DNA from: Guillardia theta CCMP2712
Lineage: Eukaryota > Cryptophyceae > Pyrenomonadales > Geminigeraceae
Length of the DNA: 64,000 nt
Direction of reading: 5' to 3'
Assembly (NCBI RefSeq): GCF_000315625.1
Contig: NW_005434649.1
Span: 611,304-675,303, forward strand
Shown here: positions 30,738 through 46,887 of the stretch, piece by piece
Layout of the letters: every line of letters starts with the position of its first letter
How positions within the stretch are numbered: position 1 is the stretch's first letter
The notes under the pieces: model-generated
What the model was told of the DNA's origin: nothing
The model's database searches: none
What the model saw: the letters and a program-made list of their open reading frames with translations, nothing else
Position numbers and translations under genes: made by a program

Positions 30738-33700
30738 CTAACCTAACGCCACTCCCTCTATCATCTGCTCTGTGAAGTCCTGGCGCAACCTCAAAACCTC
30801 CCGAGCTTCCTCCGCTGTCAGTGCTGCTCCATCCGTCTCCTGCATCACATCGACCGCGTCTGCGACCTGGGACAGCCATCACAGCATGACCGAGTGACGG
30901 CACGCGAACTCACCCTAGTCACTGAGAGAAGATAGGAGATCACGCGCAGTCGGTAGAGCACTTGACGACCGTCAGCGTCGCTAACGTCCCCCCCCTGCAA
31001 GTCTTGAGACCCTGAGCACAGAAAGGCGGGCCAACCTCCTCGTCCTCGTCCTCGTCTTCCTCTCCTCCCACCCCCTCAGCTTGACGGACTTTCGATCCTC
31101 CGCAGAAGAGATTCGCGATTCCTCTGCTCGCTCGTCGCTCAGCTCGAAACTTGAGCATCTCCCTCAGACCTGATCTGAGCCTCCAGGCAGTGGCCGCCAG
31201 CCTCGGAGAACTTCTTCTGCTTCACCGCCTGCACAGAAGATGAGGAGGAGGGAGGGAGGAGCCGAGAGAGCGACCGCTTCCAGTCTGCTGGCAATGAGCC
31301 TCAGCATGTCGAGCAGGAGATCTCTGAAGACAGATCTCTTGCAAACAGCCTGCAGGAGCTTCACGTAGGTGAACAACAAGAGCAAGTAGCTGACGGACCC
31401 GCAGGGGAACGAGAATCTGCGAGGAGTCAGCGAGAGGGTCGACAGTCTCCTCGTCTCACCTCCTCTATCGCTCGCTCAAGTCGTTTGATCAAGACGTCAC
31501 CAGAGGATTTCTCGCTCAGCTGCAGGCAGATGTCAGCTGGGCCTCAGGTAAGCGCAGGAGGGTTACAGGAGGAGCGTTGCTTCCTGTCTTCTTCATCACT
31601 GAGAGGATTGATCGAGTCGCCTGCTCCTGCTGTACGAAAACCTGACAACACAGTCAACATATGTTGAGCTCAGAGCCGAGTAAAGGTGAAGAGAAGAAAT
31701 GTGAGTAGAGGAGAAGATGTAAGCACAACTTGATCTTGGTGGTCAGCCGCAAAGTTGGCACGAGAGACGATTCTATCAATGTGTCCGACCACGTCTGCTA
31801 GGGATGTCAACACGTCTGTCCCTCTCACCCGCTGCTCCTCCTCCCCTCGCTGTCACTTCACCTGGTGCGATCAAGTCCACCACCGTCCTCATCGATTCAG
31901 TCCTCAACTTCTCCAGCCCTGCAGCCTCTCCCTCACCTTCCCCACCATGCCAGCCAGCAGCTTCTGCTGCCACCTGACTTTATGTCGTCCAGCTCAGTCT
32001 GCATGGCCATGACGGAGCCACTGGCGGTCTGAGAGCAGGCAGATGAGAGGAGGACGAGAGAGGGAGATGAGAGACGAGGGGAGGAAGAAGAAAACTACAA
32101 GGAGCGCAATGCTGAGGACAGGACCGGGAAAGTTGACATGAAGTTGGCGGACAAGAAGTTTCTTGTCTTGACTGTGTATTCCACTGCCAGCGACACGTTG
32201 TTGAGATGATCGGTGAGCTGAGAAGCCTGTTGACACCATCTCAATCTAGTTGGGCGAGGTTCAGACTTACCTCTCTGCTTGTTAGCTTCCTTGCCTTCAC
32301 TTTCATCTCATTTCCTTCTCTGTATGGATTTTCAGCCTCCTCCTCCTCCTCCTCTTCCTCCTCCTCCCTTCCTCCTCTCAGGAGCAGTCCTCACCCGAAG
32401 AGTGGCTGCTGAATCTTGTCGCGGACGATCTCTACCACACTGAGCAGGACAACCTCAGCTGACTTCCTCGTTCTTCTCCCCCACCTGTTGGCGATCGGCA
32501 GCGCGGCGATCAAGGTAGAGCAGCGGAATGCTCGCATGCTGGAGGCAAGTGAGACAACACCGCTGGTGAGACAACAAGTTTCGTGCTCTCACCAGCACTT
32601 GCGGACGAGGAAGAAGAAATCTTCAAGCAGACTGCTCGAGTTGCTCTCCTCAATGTTCTTCTTGGCTCCTGACGCCTGAAAAACATCTTACTTCTCATCT
32701 CCCTCTTCACTCATCCTCCCTTCCTCCTCCTCCTCCTCCTCCTCCTCCTCCTCCTCCTCCTCCTCCTGTTACCTTTTCAACACACGTATTGAAGTAGAAG
32801 GTCTCGAGGAGAACATAATGTCCAGAGAGAGTCTGAGGACCCTGTCATCCCCGCATCCCCGCCCTCTCTTCGTTTTCTCCGTCAACCTGAAGTTCGTCGC
32901 TCAGCCTCTTGCTGAAGATGATCTGATTTCTCGCGCCTGCTGCACGTCAACCGACCGACTAAGAACAGCAGCAGACTACCCATGTGCTTCCCAGCGAAGC
33001 CTTCGAACTTGTAGCAGATCTTGAGAGAAATCAGATCCCGGGGGAGAGGAAGAGGGGAGGAGAAAAGGGGAGGAGAAGAAGAGGAAGGGAGGGGACGGAG
33101 GGGAGTGAAGTGGAGGGAAGGGAAGGAGGGGAGAGAGGGGAAGGAGGAGACCTTCAAGAGCTGGCTGAGCTCTTCCAATCGTTCATCGACTTCATCGCAG
33201 TGAGAGGAGAGGAGGAGGAGAGCAGTCGCGAGGTACCTCTGAGAATGGAAGCTTTCAACTCGGCAATGCTCTCCTCGCTGAAGAAGACGAGGAGTGAGAA
33301 ATCTTAAGGTGAAGGCAAAGAGTAAGAGACCTGCCCTCTTGTGTCTGCTGTACGAGAGCGGAGATGTCTCTATCTTTGATGAAGAGCTCAACGAGCTTCA
33401 AAATGCCCTTTATCACAAGTTTCAGCTCCCAGACTGCGCATGTTCGCTCGCTGTTCACCTCTGAAGCTGTTGTCAAAGTCTGCTGCAAGAAGATTTCGAG
33501 AAGTTGACGGTCATTGATATCACTTTCTGCCTGTGACCAGAGAAGAAGATGAAGAGTCAAGAAAGCAAGGAGGGAGGAGTGAGGGAGGAGGGAGGGAGGA
33601 GTGAGGAGGAGGAGGAGGAGGAGGAGGACACGTCCCCATGCAACTCGAACTGCTGTAAACTGGACGCGAAGATCATTTCCCTCCATGTACTTCATTTCCT

Positions 33701-35140
33701 CATCAACATGATTTGATGCATCACCGAGCATTTCTGTCTGCTCATCGAAAGAACGTCTGCCCCGTGCTCGCAGACTTGGGAATACCGTTTGAAAGAGCCT
33801 TTCCTTGCGATGCGATGNNNNNNNNNNNNNNNNNNNNNNNNNNNNNNNNNNNNNNNNNNNNNNNNNNNNNNNNNNNNNNNNNNNNNNNNNNNNNNNNNNN
33901 NNNNNNNNNNNNNNNNNATCGGGGCCGTGGAGGAGGGAGATGCGTTATGACACACCTGAGAAATGATGGAGGCGACAACGTTGAGCGTTTCCTGTACAGA
34001 AAGGACATAGAGAGGATCATCGCTCTTTAGGTGCCCTCCTCCTCCTCCTCCTCCTCCTCCTCCTCCCCCCACCCCCCCCTCCACGCTCCGCGCGAGTCTC
34101 AAAGCTCCTTCAATGCGCTGAGCTCGAGCAAGAGCTTCGGATGAGATGGTCTTGAGAGTGACGGCAGATAGGAGGAGAAGGAAGATGTCGTCATTGCACA
34201 GGCAGGCTGACATCTTGAACAGCCCGAGCGCTTTTCCAGTCTTCCACGAGTTTGACTCACTCGCCTTGTCCGTGACAGTCGCGACATCTCCCAGCTTGTC
34301 TTTCATCTTCACCAGATCTTCTTCATCGCAGATCTCTACAAAACTTCTTTTGATGGCTCCGATGGCTTTCTGCTTGCATGCCTCCGCAAGCTCTTTCCTG
34401 ACTTCGTCTTCAACTTCACTTGTCTGCACAAATCTGTCCAGCTCCAGGGCTAGAGAGACAGCCTCTTCTAACTTGGAAGGGTTCCCGTTGAGAGAGATGT
34501 AAAAGTTCTCAAGAGTTGATTGGAACTCGTCCTTCTCCTCCTCCTTCTCCTTCTCCCTCTCTTCCTCCTTCTCCTCTGCGACATCGTCGACGCCATCGCC
34601 TCTTCGCTGCTCGTTTCCTTGACTTTCCTCCACTGCTCCTTGCTCGTCCCGATTCGATTGTTGGCTTCCAGCCGGACTCGCCACATCTTCTGCTCGCACA
34701 AACGTCAGGTCTCCTCCTGATATCGTCTTCCATTTCTCCACTGCTCGGCCAGCAAACTTCTTCACGTCCTTGAGGATCGAACGTCGACTGACCGCGAGAC
34801 CGACCTGCTGCTGCATATCATTGAGACTGCCCTGCTCCATCGCCCTCTGCGCTCGCTGCGAGGGTTGAAGGAGCAGCGACATCTCTCTCTTGATCTCACG
34901 AGCTCGCTCGTAGCTCTCCTCCGTCATTGCCTCGTGCAGCTCCTGCTCCAGCTGCATGAGGTAGCCTCCCCCCGACGACGCTGCCGAGAAAGTCAGCTCC
35001 GACGAGTCCGAGAGCCCGAGAATCTTCTCGAGCGCCTTGGAGTCTTTCAGGAACTTCATCGTCATGAGCATCTTGCTCGCCCTCCTGCTCGACCTGCAGA
35101 GTGAACGTCTCAGCATAGCATGGCCCTCTCCCCTGTCCAT
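30738..35140 (-). CDS. Large multi-exon protein, unknown, with UVR-like and helical repeats
   Basis: The N-terminal exon (minus strand, from about 35140 to 34030) contains KMLMTMKFLKDSKALEKILG, then a UVR-like helix (QELHEAMTEESYERAREIKR). A long Glu/Lys-rich region follows, then helical blocks (LEEAVSLALELDRFVQTSEV; CKQKAIGAIKRSFVEICDEE). Later exons are helical throughout: VSVQETLNVVASIISQVCHN (about 33930-33995), LLEIFLQQTLTTASEVNSER (about 33440-33520), LVIKGILKLVELFIKDRDIS (about 33370-33430), LTVVKYTV-like pieces to 31000, GGDVSDADGRQVLYRLRVIS (about 30915-30985) and a final VADAVDVMQETDGAALTAEE ending at 30738. The alpha-helical repeat style suggests a HEAT-like scaffold or tethering subunit. 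No name is justified. A 100-N gap interrupts it, and many exon edges are unresolved. Confidence 0.6.
33818..33917. other. 100-N assembly gap
   Basis: Exactly 100 N, a placeholder of unknown true size. It interrupts the large minus-strand gene in the exon region following SQVCHNASPSS. Confidence 0.98.
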
Positions 35141-35386
35141 CTCAACAACACCCTCCTGCTCCATCTCCCTCACTCTACTTTCCCTGCCTGCCCTCCTCCT
35201 CCTCCTCCTCCTCCTCCTCCTCCTTTCCATCAACTCCAACATCCTTCCTGGCTCTCCTCCCCTTCCCTGTCTCTCCTGTCCCTGCCCCTCTGCTTCTTCC
35301 TCCTCCCCTATAGTGCATGTTTCTCGAAGAATTTGTCGGGGAACAGGGGAGTGAGGGGGATGATTTTCGTGACAGGGACATCGAAA

Positions 35387-36132
35387 ATGCAGACAAGCCG
35401 GCTTGCGGTGGTTGCGATGCTCATACAGCATGCTGCGGGACTTGTAGCGCCCTCATCCCTTCCTCCTCGTCTTACCCTCCTCTCTCCCCTTCCGTCCTCG
35501 GCCTCTTCTCGTCTCTCCTCCTCGCCCGTTCGACCAGCAGCAGTGGCAATGTTGCGGGCAAGGAGGTTGACTGCTGCAGAGGAAGCCGAAGTTTCTCAAG
35601 TCCGAGCGAGGCTGGTGGAGGTCTTCAAGAAGTATGACAAGAACAGAGACGGGTGAGACTGGAGGGAGGACGAGGACGAGGGGATGATGTGGAGGAGGGG
35701 GAGGGGGAGGGGGAGGGGGGGGAGGAGGGCGAGGGTGAGACTAAACTCAGGCACTTGACACGAGACGAGTACAACCAGTGGTGCATGGACACGAAACGAG
35801 GAGCGAGGATGATCACTAGTGATATTCGATATCTTGCGTTCTGCAAGGTCATGTACCACACTCAAGATTGCACGATGACGGCTGATACTGTTCTCTCAAC
35901 AGACCATCAACTCCGACCCCTCCGTCGGCCTCTCCCTAGAGGGATTGGTCGGGCTGTATGCTCAGAAAGACCAGCAGGGAGACACCAGCCCTCTGCTGCG
36001 AGGGAACCTCCTCCTCCTCGCCTCCTCCTTGATCACATGCGTACTTACACTTCTTGCTCCATATATCTTGCCTGACGCACTTGGCAGCTTCTCCTCTCGG
36101 TCCCGTACTACCTCCCGAGCTGCACAGAGTAA
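35387..36132 (+). CDS. EF-hand protein with N-terminal leader and C-terminal membrane anchor, 4 exons
   Basis: Exons 35387-35652, 35751-35847, 35903-36040 and 36088-36132 join in phase to give 181 aa. The N-terminus (MQTSRLAVVAMLIQHAAGLV) looks like a signal peptide and is followed by a Ser/Pro/Arg-rich stretch (SSASSRLSSSPVRPAAVAML), as in bipartite plastid leaders, although the usual Phe is absent. After it, VRARLVEVFKKYDKN begins one EF-hand. The loop DKNRDGHLTRDE is split by the first intron and has all six calcium ligands in place. A second, degenerate half reads VGLSLEGLVGLYAQKD. The C-terminus is a hydrophobic segment (NLLLLASSLITCLLLSVPYY) ending four residues before CTE. It is divergent from the large minus-strand gene and convergent with ribokinase, with stops 67 bp apart. 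Confidence 0.8.
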
Positions 36133-36199
36133 GAGGAAGTGTCTCCAGAGGTTTCCTCACCACCTCTTGTAGGTACTGCAGGAAACTTCCGTTCTGAGC

Positions 36200-37680
36200 T
36201 CAAGGCCGGAGGTGAGGAGGAAGGCTGTCTGCTGAAGGATACGAGTTCTGCGTGCCTTTCGATTGCACTGAGAAAGCAAACTGAGAGGCTCGGCCTTGCT
36301 TGCCCTCTCTTCACCTGTGATGGTTGCGATCTCTCCCGCCGCTTCCATGGCCTGAGAAGCACGTGAGCCAAGAGCTCCTTGCCAGAGGCCGAGGGAACCT
36401 GCTCCATGCTCTTCCCCGCTGCCACGTGGCTCGCCAGGGCTCCGAGATACGCGTCACCCGCTCCAGACGTGTCGACCACTTGCACCCGCTGCTGCCCAGC
36501 CGGCACACGATGAACTTTCACTTCCCTCCTGCTCCGCTTGTCAATCGCTCTGAGAGCCGTCAAAAGGCACAAACGTGTCTCCATCACCCGGTCGCACCAA
36601 GCAGCTTCCCCGCTCCCCGAGGGTGAAGAGGATTTGACTCGCTCCCAGCTCCATCCTACCCCATGAAGTGAGCGAGAGGTGGCGGGGAGGAGGAGAGCAA
36701 ACAATGTCAGCGATGCTCTCTTGATGGAATCCATCAGAGAAGACTCGTCTTCGCCCTCCACCTGCAACTTGGACATCTCCCTCGCCTCTGACTCGTTGAC
36801 CTGGCCGACATGGTTTAGCAAGAGCGTCGCGCACGTGCGGCATGTGAGGTTACGCAGAGGACGTCGCACATGGAGAGCATCTCCTTGAAGTCCCGCCACT
36901 CGCCCTCCCTCCAGTTGGTCCCAACTCTAGGAGCAGGAGCAGCGTTGAGGATGACGAGGGGAGGGCTCTTGGACCCTCGAGCTATTCTCATGGCAGTATA
37001 CGTCGTCGCTGGGGATATCTCATTCTGACAGAGAAGAACTTTACAGCTCGATATCGCCTGCTCAACCAGCGAGCGAAGAAAACCATCAGCACCATCTCTC
37101 TGCCCGCTACTCCTCACCTCAGCCGCCCGCTCCACATCCTCCGGCTCAAGGCAAAGGTTGGCGCCGGGCACGATGACGATGCAGTTCTCCCCGCTCTTGG
37201 AGCTCACGGTGATCTGAGCGACACCAGAAGAGACTCCTTCTTTCACGTACATGTGGTCGAGACTCACGTTGCTCCTCCTCAGATTCTCTCGGGTCATGCT
37301 CGCAATCGCATCGTCCCCTAGCGCTGAGATCATCGTCGCGCTGCTCCCCAGCTTGGCCGCCATGACGCATTGATTCGCTCCTTTCCCTTCCCACATCCCA
37401 CGTCAGTCAACTCAAGTCCCACAAGTGCAACAGAGGGCTACCTCCGAACCCGGTCACGTAGGAGGAGCCATGGACGGTCTGACCTGGTGCTGGGATATCC
37501 TGCACGTAGACGGTCTGGAGGAGGAAGACAGTGAGAGGAAGCAGAAGCTTCTGCACCCCCACAAGAGTGTGCAAGACAGAATGAGAGCGAGTGAGCTCTC
37601 ATTCACTGCCCCTCGCCTTCTCCTCCTCTCTCCCTCACCTGATCAAAGTTGCATGACCCCACCACACACACCCCCGCCAT
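36200..37680 (-). CDS. RBKS: Ribokinase (PfkB family sugar kinase), multi-exon
   Basis: Ribokinase phosphorylates D-ribose at O5 using ATP, feeding nucleotide and pentose metabolism. The minus-strand start at 37680 gives MAGVCVVGSCNFDQ, the usual first strand. Next come TVYVQDIPAPGQTVHGSS (about 37460-37520) and YVTGFGG joined across an intron to GKGANQCVMAAKLGSSATMI, the PfkB GGKGANQ motif. The middle has VVILNAAPAP-type strand LVILNAAPAPRVG and NESEAREMSKLQ, the family NExE-like site. ILFTLGERGSCLVRPGDG is the TLG.KG strand. VQVVDTSGAGDAYLGALASH holds the anion hole and catalytic Asp (GAGD). A 47-nt intron removes an apparent read-through and gives AMEAAGEIATITVQSKGTQN, the ribokinase C-terminus. 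It stops at 36200. Length is about 340 aa, normal for the family. Confidence 0.92.
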
Positions 37681-38020
37681 GATCCGCCTGCCTGCGGTAG
37701 TAGGGACTGAGAGCTGAGGCGGGCTGGGATTATGTCAAACTGACAAGATGGTAGCAAACTGAGCTTGGGAAGGAAAGCTCCTCCTCCTCCTCCTCCTCCT
37801 CCTCCTCCTCCTCCTCCTCCTTCCCATCTTGCTCCTTCTCCCTCTCCTCACCCTCTTGACCCTATGGCTCCTGCTGCTTCAAATCTCCTCTAAGCCTCTT
37901 CCTCGTCCTCTTCCTCTTCCTTCAAGCCTTGTGCTCCTGCAGCAGATCTCTTTGAATGGTCTCTCGGTCTTCAGATTATTCGACATGGTGACTTTCATAT
38001 GATACAAGGATCACAACCTG
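37681..38020. other. Divergent spacer with a CTC microsatellite
   Basis: This is the shared upstream region of ribokinase (minus) and the giant secreted protein (plus). A (CTC)n run at about 37771-37820 is the only marked structure. Confidence 0.7.
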
Positions 38021-43864
<5,844 letters not shown>

Positions 43865-44539
43865 TCAACTCATGCTCTCACTGCCGTCCAACTTCATGAG
43901 CATCCCATCCAAGCGAGCATGCAGCCGAGTGTGTTTCTTTCCCAGCACTCGTACCTTGCCATCCTTGCACGCGAGAGTAAGCGATCGCTTCCTTTCTTCG
44001 ATCACAGTTCCCTCCACCCCGACCAGCGAAGGTTCCCCCGCCTCCACCACCATGATGTCGGCTCCTATCCAATCCATCCTGCCTGCGTCACTGTAGCTGA
44101 GCATCTTCTTCCCTCTACTCTTTCCTTCTCTCAGACGCGTCAGTGTCTCTTCCTTCCACCACCTCCTGGTCGCCTCCAGCCCTTCTCCTACGTCAGCCTC
44201 TTGCGACCTGCCTCGCTTGAGACCTCGTGACTTGCGGGGCCTCTGCTCCTCCTGCAGTCGCTTTCTCTGCTTCTCGCGCTGCTTTCGTCCTCGTCTCATC
44301 AGGGACTCCACAGGGGCCTCTAGCAGAAGTACTTTCCCGCATACCTTCCCTTCATAGACTCCCTTGCCAAACTCACCCACACGCCTCTTGAGAAGCTGTT
44401 CAAGGTCTTGCTGATACGCCTCGTCTCTTGTCCCTGCAGCTGAGCCTTGTCCTTGTCCTTGTCCTCCTCCTGTTCGCTCCGCAAGCTTCTGGTACACGCT
44501 CGCCATGCGCTTCTTGCTTCTCCTTTTGGTTCTCTTCAA
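43865..44539 (-). CDS. POP4: Ribonuclease P/MRP protein subunit Rpp29/Pop4
   Basis: Rpp29/Pop4 is an OB/Sm-fold-like protein that binds RNase P and MRP RNA during tRNA and rRNA processing in the nucleus. The gene is a single minus-strand exon. The first in-frame Met is at 44539 (MKRTKRRSKKRMASVYQKL) and a second at 44506 (MASVYQKL). The conserved domain is C-terminal: LSYSDAGRMDWIGADIMVVE, then AGEPSLVGVEGTVIEERKRS, then LTLACKDGKVRVLGKKHTR, matching the UPF0086/Rpp29 core (hydrophobic strand, SxVGxxG, then RVxPKxxx). The N-terminal half is basic and helical (LKRRVGEFGKGVYEG; RKQREKQRKRLQEEQRP), as in eukaryotic homologues. Length is 213-224 aa, normal for the family. Its stop codon directly abuts the stop of the plus-strand gene. 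Confidence 0.9.
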   Translation of the reverse strand: MKRTKRRSKKRMASVYQKLAERTGGGQGQGQGSAAGTRDEAYQQDLEQLLKRRVGEFGKGVYEGKVCGKVLLLEAPVESLMRRGRKQREKQRKRLQEEQRPRKSRGLKRGRSQEADVGEGLEATRRWWKEETLTRLREGKSRGKKMLSYSDAGRMDWIGADIMVVEAGEPSLVGVEGTVIEERKRSLTLACKDGKVRVLGKKHTRLHARLDGMLMKLDGSESMS

Positions 44540-45308
44540 AAGTCTCCGACGAGGAGGGGATGAGGGGTGAAAGGACGGGTAGGGGTAGACCTCAGATGTG
44601 TGGGATACAGGTGGTAGGGGTAGGGGTAGGGGTAGGGGGTAAGGGGAGGGAAGTAGCTAATCAAGGCACGTGCGGTGGAAACGGAGCAGAGAAAGAGGGG
44701 GGAACAACTGAGATGTCTTGACTCAGAACCTGAGAGGTCTTGATGGCCTCCAGTCGAGTAACAAGATGTTCAACCATGATGTGAGTTGCTCTTCATTCCT
44801 GTCTCTTGCCTTTCCCTCTCCTTGCCTGGCCGGTGATTAATGCAATTTTGGTAATTTGCGTCCGATGCGTGCTGAAGACACTACTGCTGCCTTCCTACTG
44901 AGGCCTCTCACTACCCCCATCCTTCAGCACTTCGTCTGACTGCCCATTCTCTGACACTTCTGCGCAGATAAGGCGATAGTGTATGGTGGTGATGTAGCAT
45001 AATGAGATTTATTTGTACATAATAACGGAAGGTTATCCCAACTTCTTGCAGTTGAATCGAGTCAGAGGTCTGTTATAGAGTAAACACTTGCGAGCTCGCA
45101 GCTTCTTGCGTCACCCCCGATCGAATCTCCTGCTCGCACCATTCACTCGCCTCGCCTTCCTAACTCGTCTACGCACCTTGCGTATCCTCGCGAGCTTGCG
45201 TGATCCCGACGTCCTCTCCACGAACCCTCCGCTGCTGCTTTCTCGTTGTGCGCGGATCGCCAACCTACCGCACCAGTCACCTTTCCCTCTTCACCACAAG
45301 GCCTCTCC
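44540..45308. other. Intergenic region with a TAGGGG-rich patch
   Basis: Between POP4 and the coiled-coil gene. A GTAGGGGTAGGGG run lies at about 44611-44640. The rest is unremarkable AT-moderate sequence. The plus-strand frame at 45088 is a shadow of the coiled-coil gene. Confidence 0.55.
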
Positions 45309-46557
45309 TTACTTGGCTGAGTTCCAGTCCCCCGATGGCAGTGAGTCCCAGCGCAGGCTACCAACACTGCTTCTCGCCGAGCTGTGGGTCTCGGTCACCT
45401 CCTGCTCTTCTGTCCTGCTTCCCCTGCTTCCACTCCGAGACTCCGCGGCGTCTACGCCCTCCACCCTGCTGACTCGCGAGGGGCTCCCAGCGAGGGGAGG
45501 GAAGGAGCGCAGGTGTGGCGGAGGCAGCGCTTGGATGTTGTGCTGCATGAGCTTGTTCCTGTACCAGAGAATCTGCAGCGACATGAAGAGAGGGGGGTGG
45601 GGACAAGACGTCTTACCGTTCGCTCCTGCTGAGCCACCGTTGACTTGAGGCCCTCGATCTCCCGCTCTTTCATGACGATGTCAGCCTGGTGGGAAGTAAG
45701 CTGAGCAGCAGGTGAGGGGGAAGGACCTGTCGCTCGCTGAGAACCTGATCCCTCTTGTTGATGGACTTTTGCAACATGTCGACCTGATGACTCACGCTCG
45801 CCTTCAACAACATCATCACAACCGGACGAGACACAGCGATGAGGACGAGCAAACGGAGCTTCGAGTTCACCTGAGCCAACATGGAGGAGGAGGAGGAGGA
45901 GGAAGCTCTCGTCAAGCCTTCTGCTCTTGATGCCTCCCTCTCCTCGTGCTGCCGCAACAGTCGCTGCTGCTCCCGGATGATCTTGGTGCATCGGATCAGC
46001 TGCCGCTTGAGGTCTGCGGGGCCCGTGCCATCCATCCTCTTACGAGGGGAGGCAGTAGGCGTGACGCCATGCTCAGACAGCATCCGCCGCAGTCGTTGGT
46101 TCTCCTCCTCCAGTTCCACCACCATCTCCTCCTCATGTCGCTCTGTTTGTATGCTCAGACTGTCCACCAGCGAGCCCAGCAGAAGGGCCGTCAGCTCTTC
46201 CTGCGAAGGAGCAACTTGAGAGTTCCACAGCAGCTCGTGCAGGCTGGCGACTTCGCTTCTCTTCTCCCGCAGCTCCTGCACTAGCCGCCTATTCTCCTCC
46301 TGCACCTCTTGCAACTCGTCGACAACCTGCGGCCCTCGGCGACCAGCAGGCTGCTGCTCCTGCTGCTGCTGCTGCTGCTGCTGCCACTCGTCCTTTCTCG
46401 CGTCCTCCTGTCTGCTCGCGCTACTTGCATGGTTAAGCTGAGGATCCCTTGGCAGCACCAGGCCCTCGATGCGATGTGGAAGGTAATCCAAGGAGCTGGA
46501 GATGGACAGGCCCTCGAACACCCGCACGAAGTCTTGCTTGCTCTGATGTGTCAGCAT
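45309..46557 (-). CDS. Coiled-coil protein, 4 exons
   Basis: The minus-strand start at 46557 gives MLTHQSKQDFVRVFEGLSIS. Exon 1 continues with a poly-Gln run encoded by CTG/CAG repeats (about 46350-46385), then a coiled coil (ENRRLVQELREKRSEVASLH; VVELEEENQRLRRMLSEHGV). After DLKRQLIRCTKIIREQQRLL comes MLAQ and a GT-AG intron. Exon 2 is VDMLQKSINKRDQVLSERQ, exon 3 ADIVMKEREIEGLKSTVAQQ, and exon 4 begins ILWYRNKLMQHNIQALPPPH and ends GDWNSAK at 45309. The total is about 380 aa. The layout is typical of centrosomal or cytoskeletal linker proteins, but no family is named. Confidence 0.75.
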
Positions 46558-46887
46558 TCCTCTCCCTCTCCCGCTTCCTCTCCCTTACCCTCTTCCTCTT
46601 CCTCTCCCCACCATCTCTTCTTTTCCTCCGCCTCGCCAACCCGCCCCGTCAGTTAGGCCCAGAGCGAGAAAAATGCTGTCGGGGGACCAGGGTGGGGGGA
46701 ATGGATGAGGCGAAGAGAGATGGGAGAGGAGAGGAGGGGAGGGGAGGGGAGAGGAGAGAAGAGGAGAGGAGAGGAGAGGAGAGGAGAGGAGAGAAGAGAA
46801 GAGGAAAGAAGATGAGGGAAGGGGAGAGGAGGGAAGGGGAGGGGGGAGAGGAGATGGGAAACGGTTCAAAGCAAACCACTGAGAAGT
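46558..46887. repeat. Divergent spacer filled with GGGGAGAGGAGA repeats
   Basis: Purine-rich repeats (GAGGAGAGGAGAGGAGA) cover about 46720-46855 between the coiled-coil gene (minus) and the IQ/TPR gene (plus). A 5' UTR or promoter region is implied. Confidence 0.8.

Noticed and set aside
45088-45648. 186-codon plus-strand frame
   Set aside because: It is antisense to the last exons of the minus-strand coiled-coil gene, which have in-phase splice junctions.
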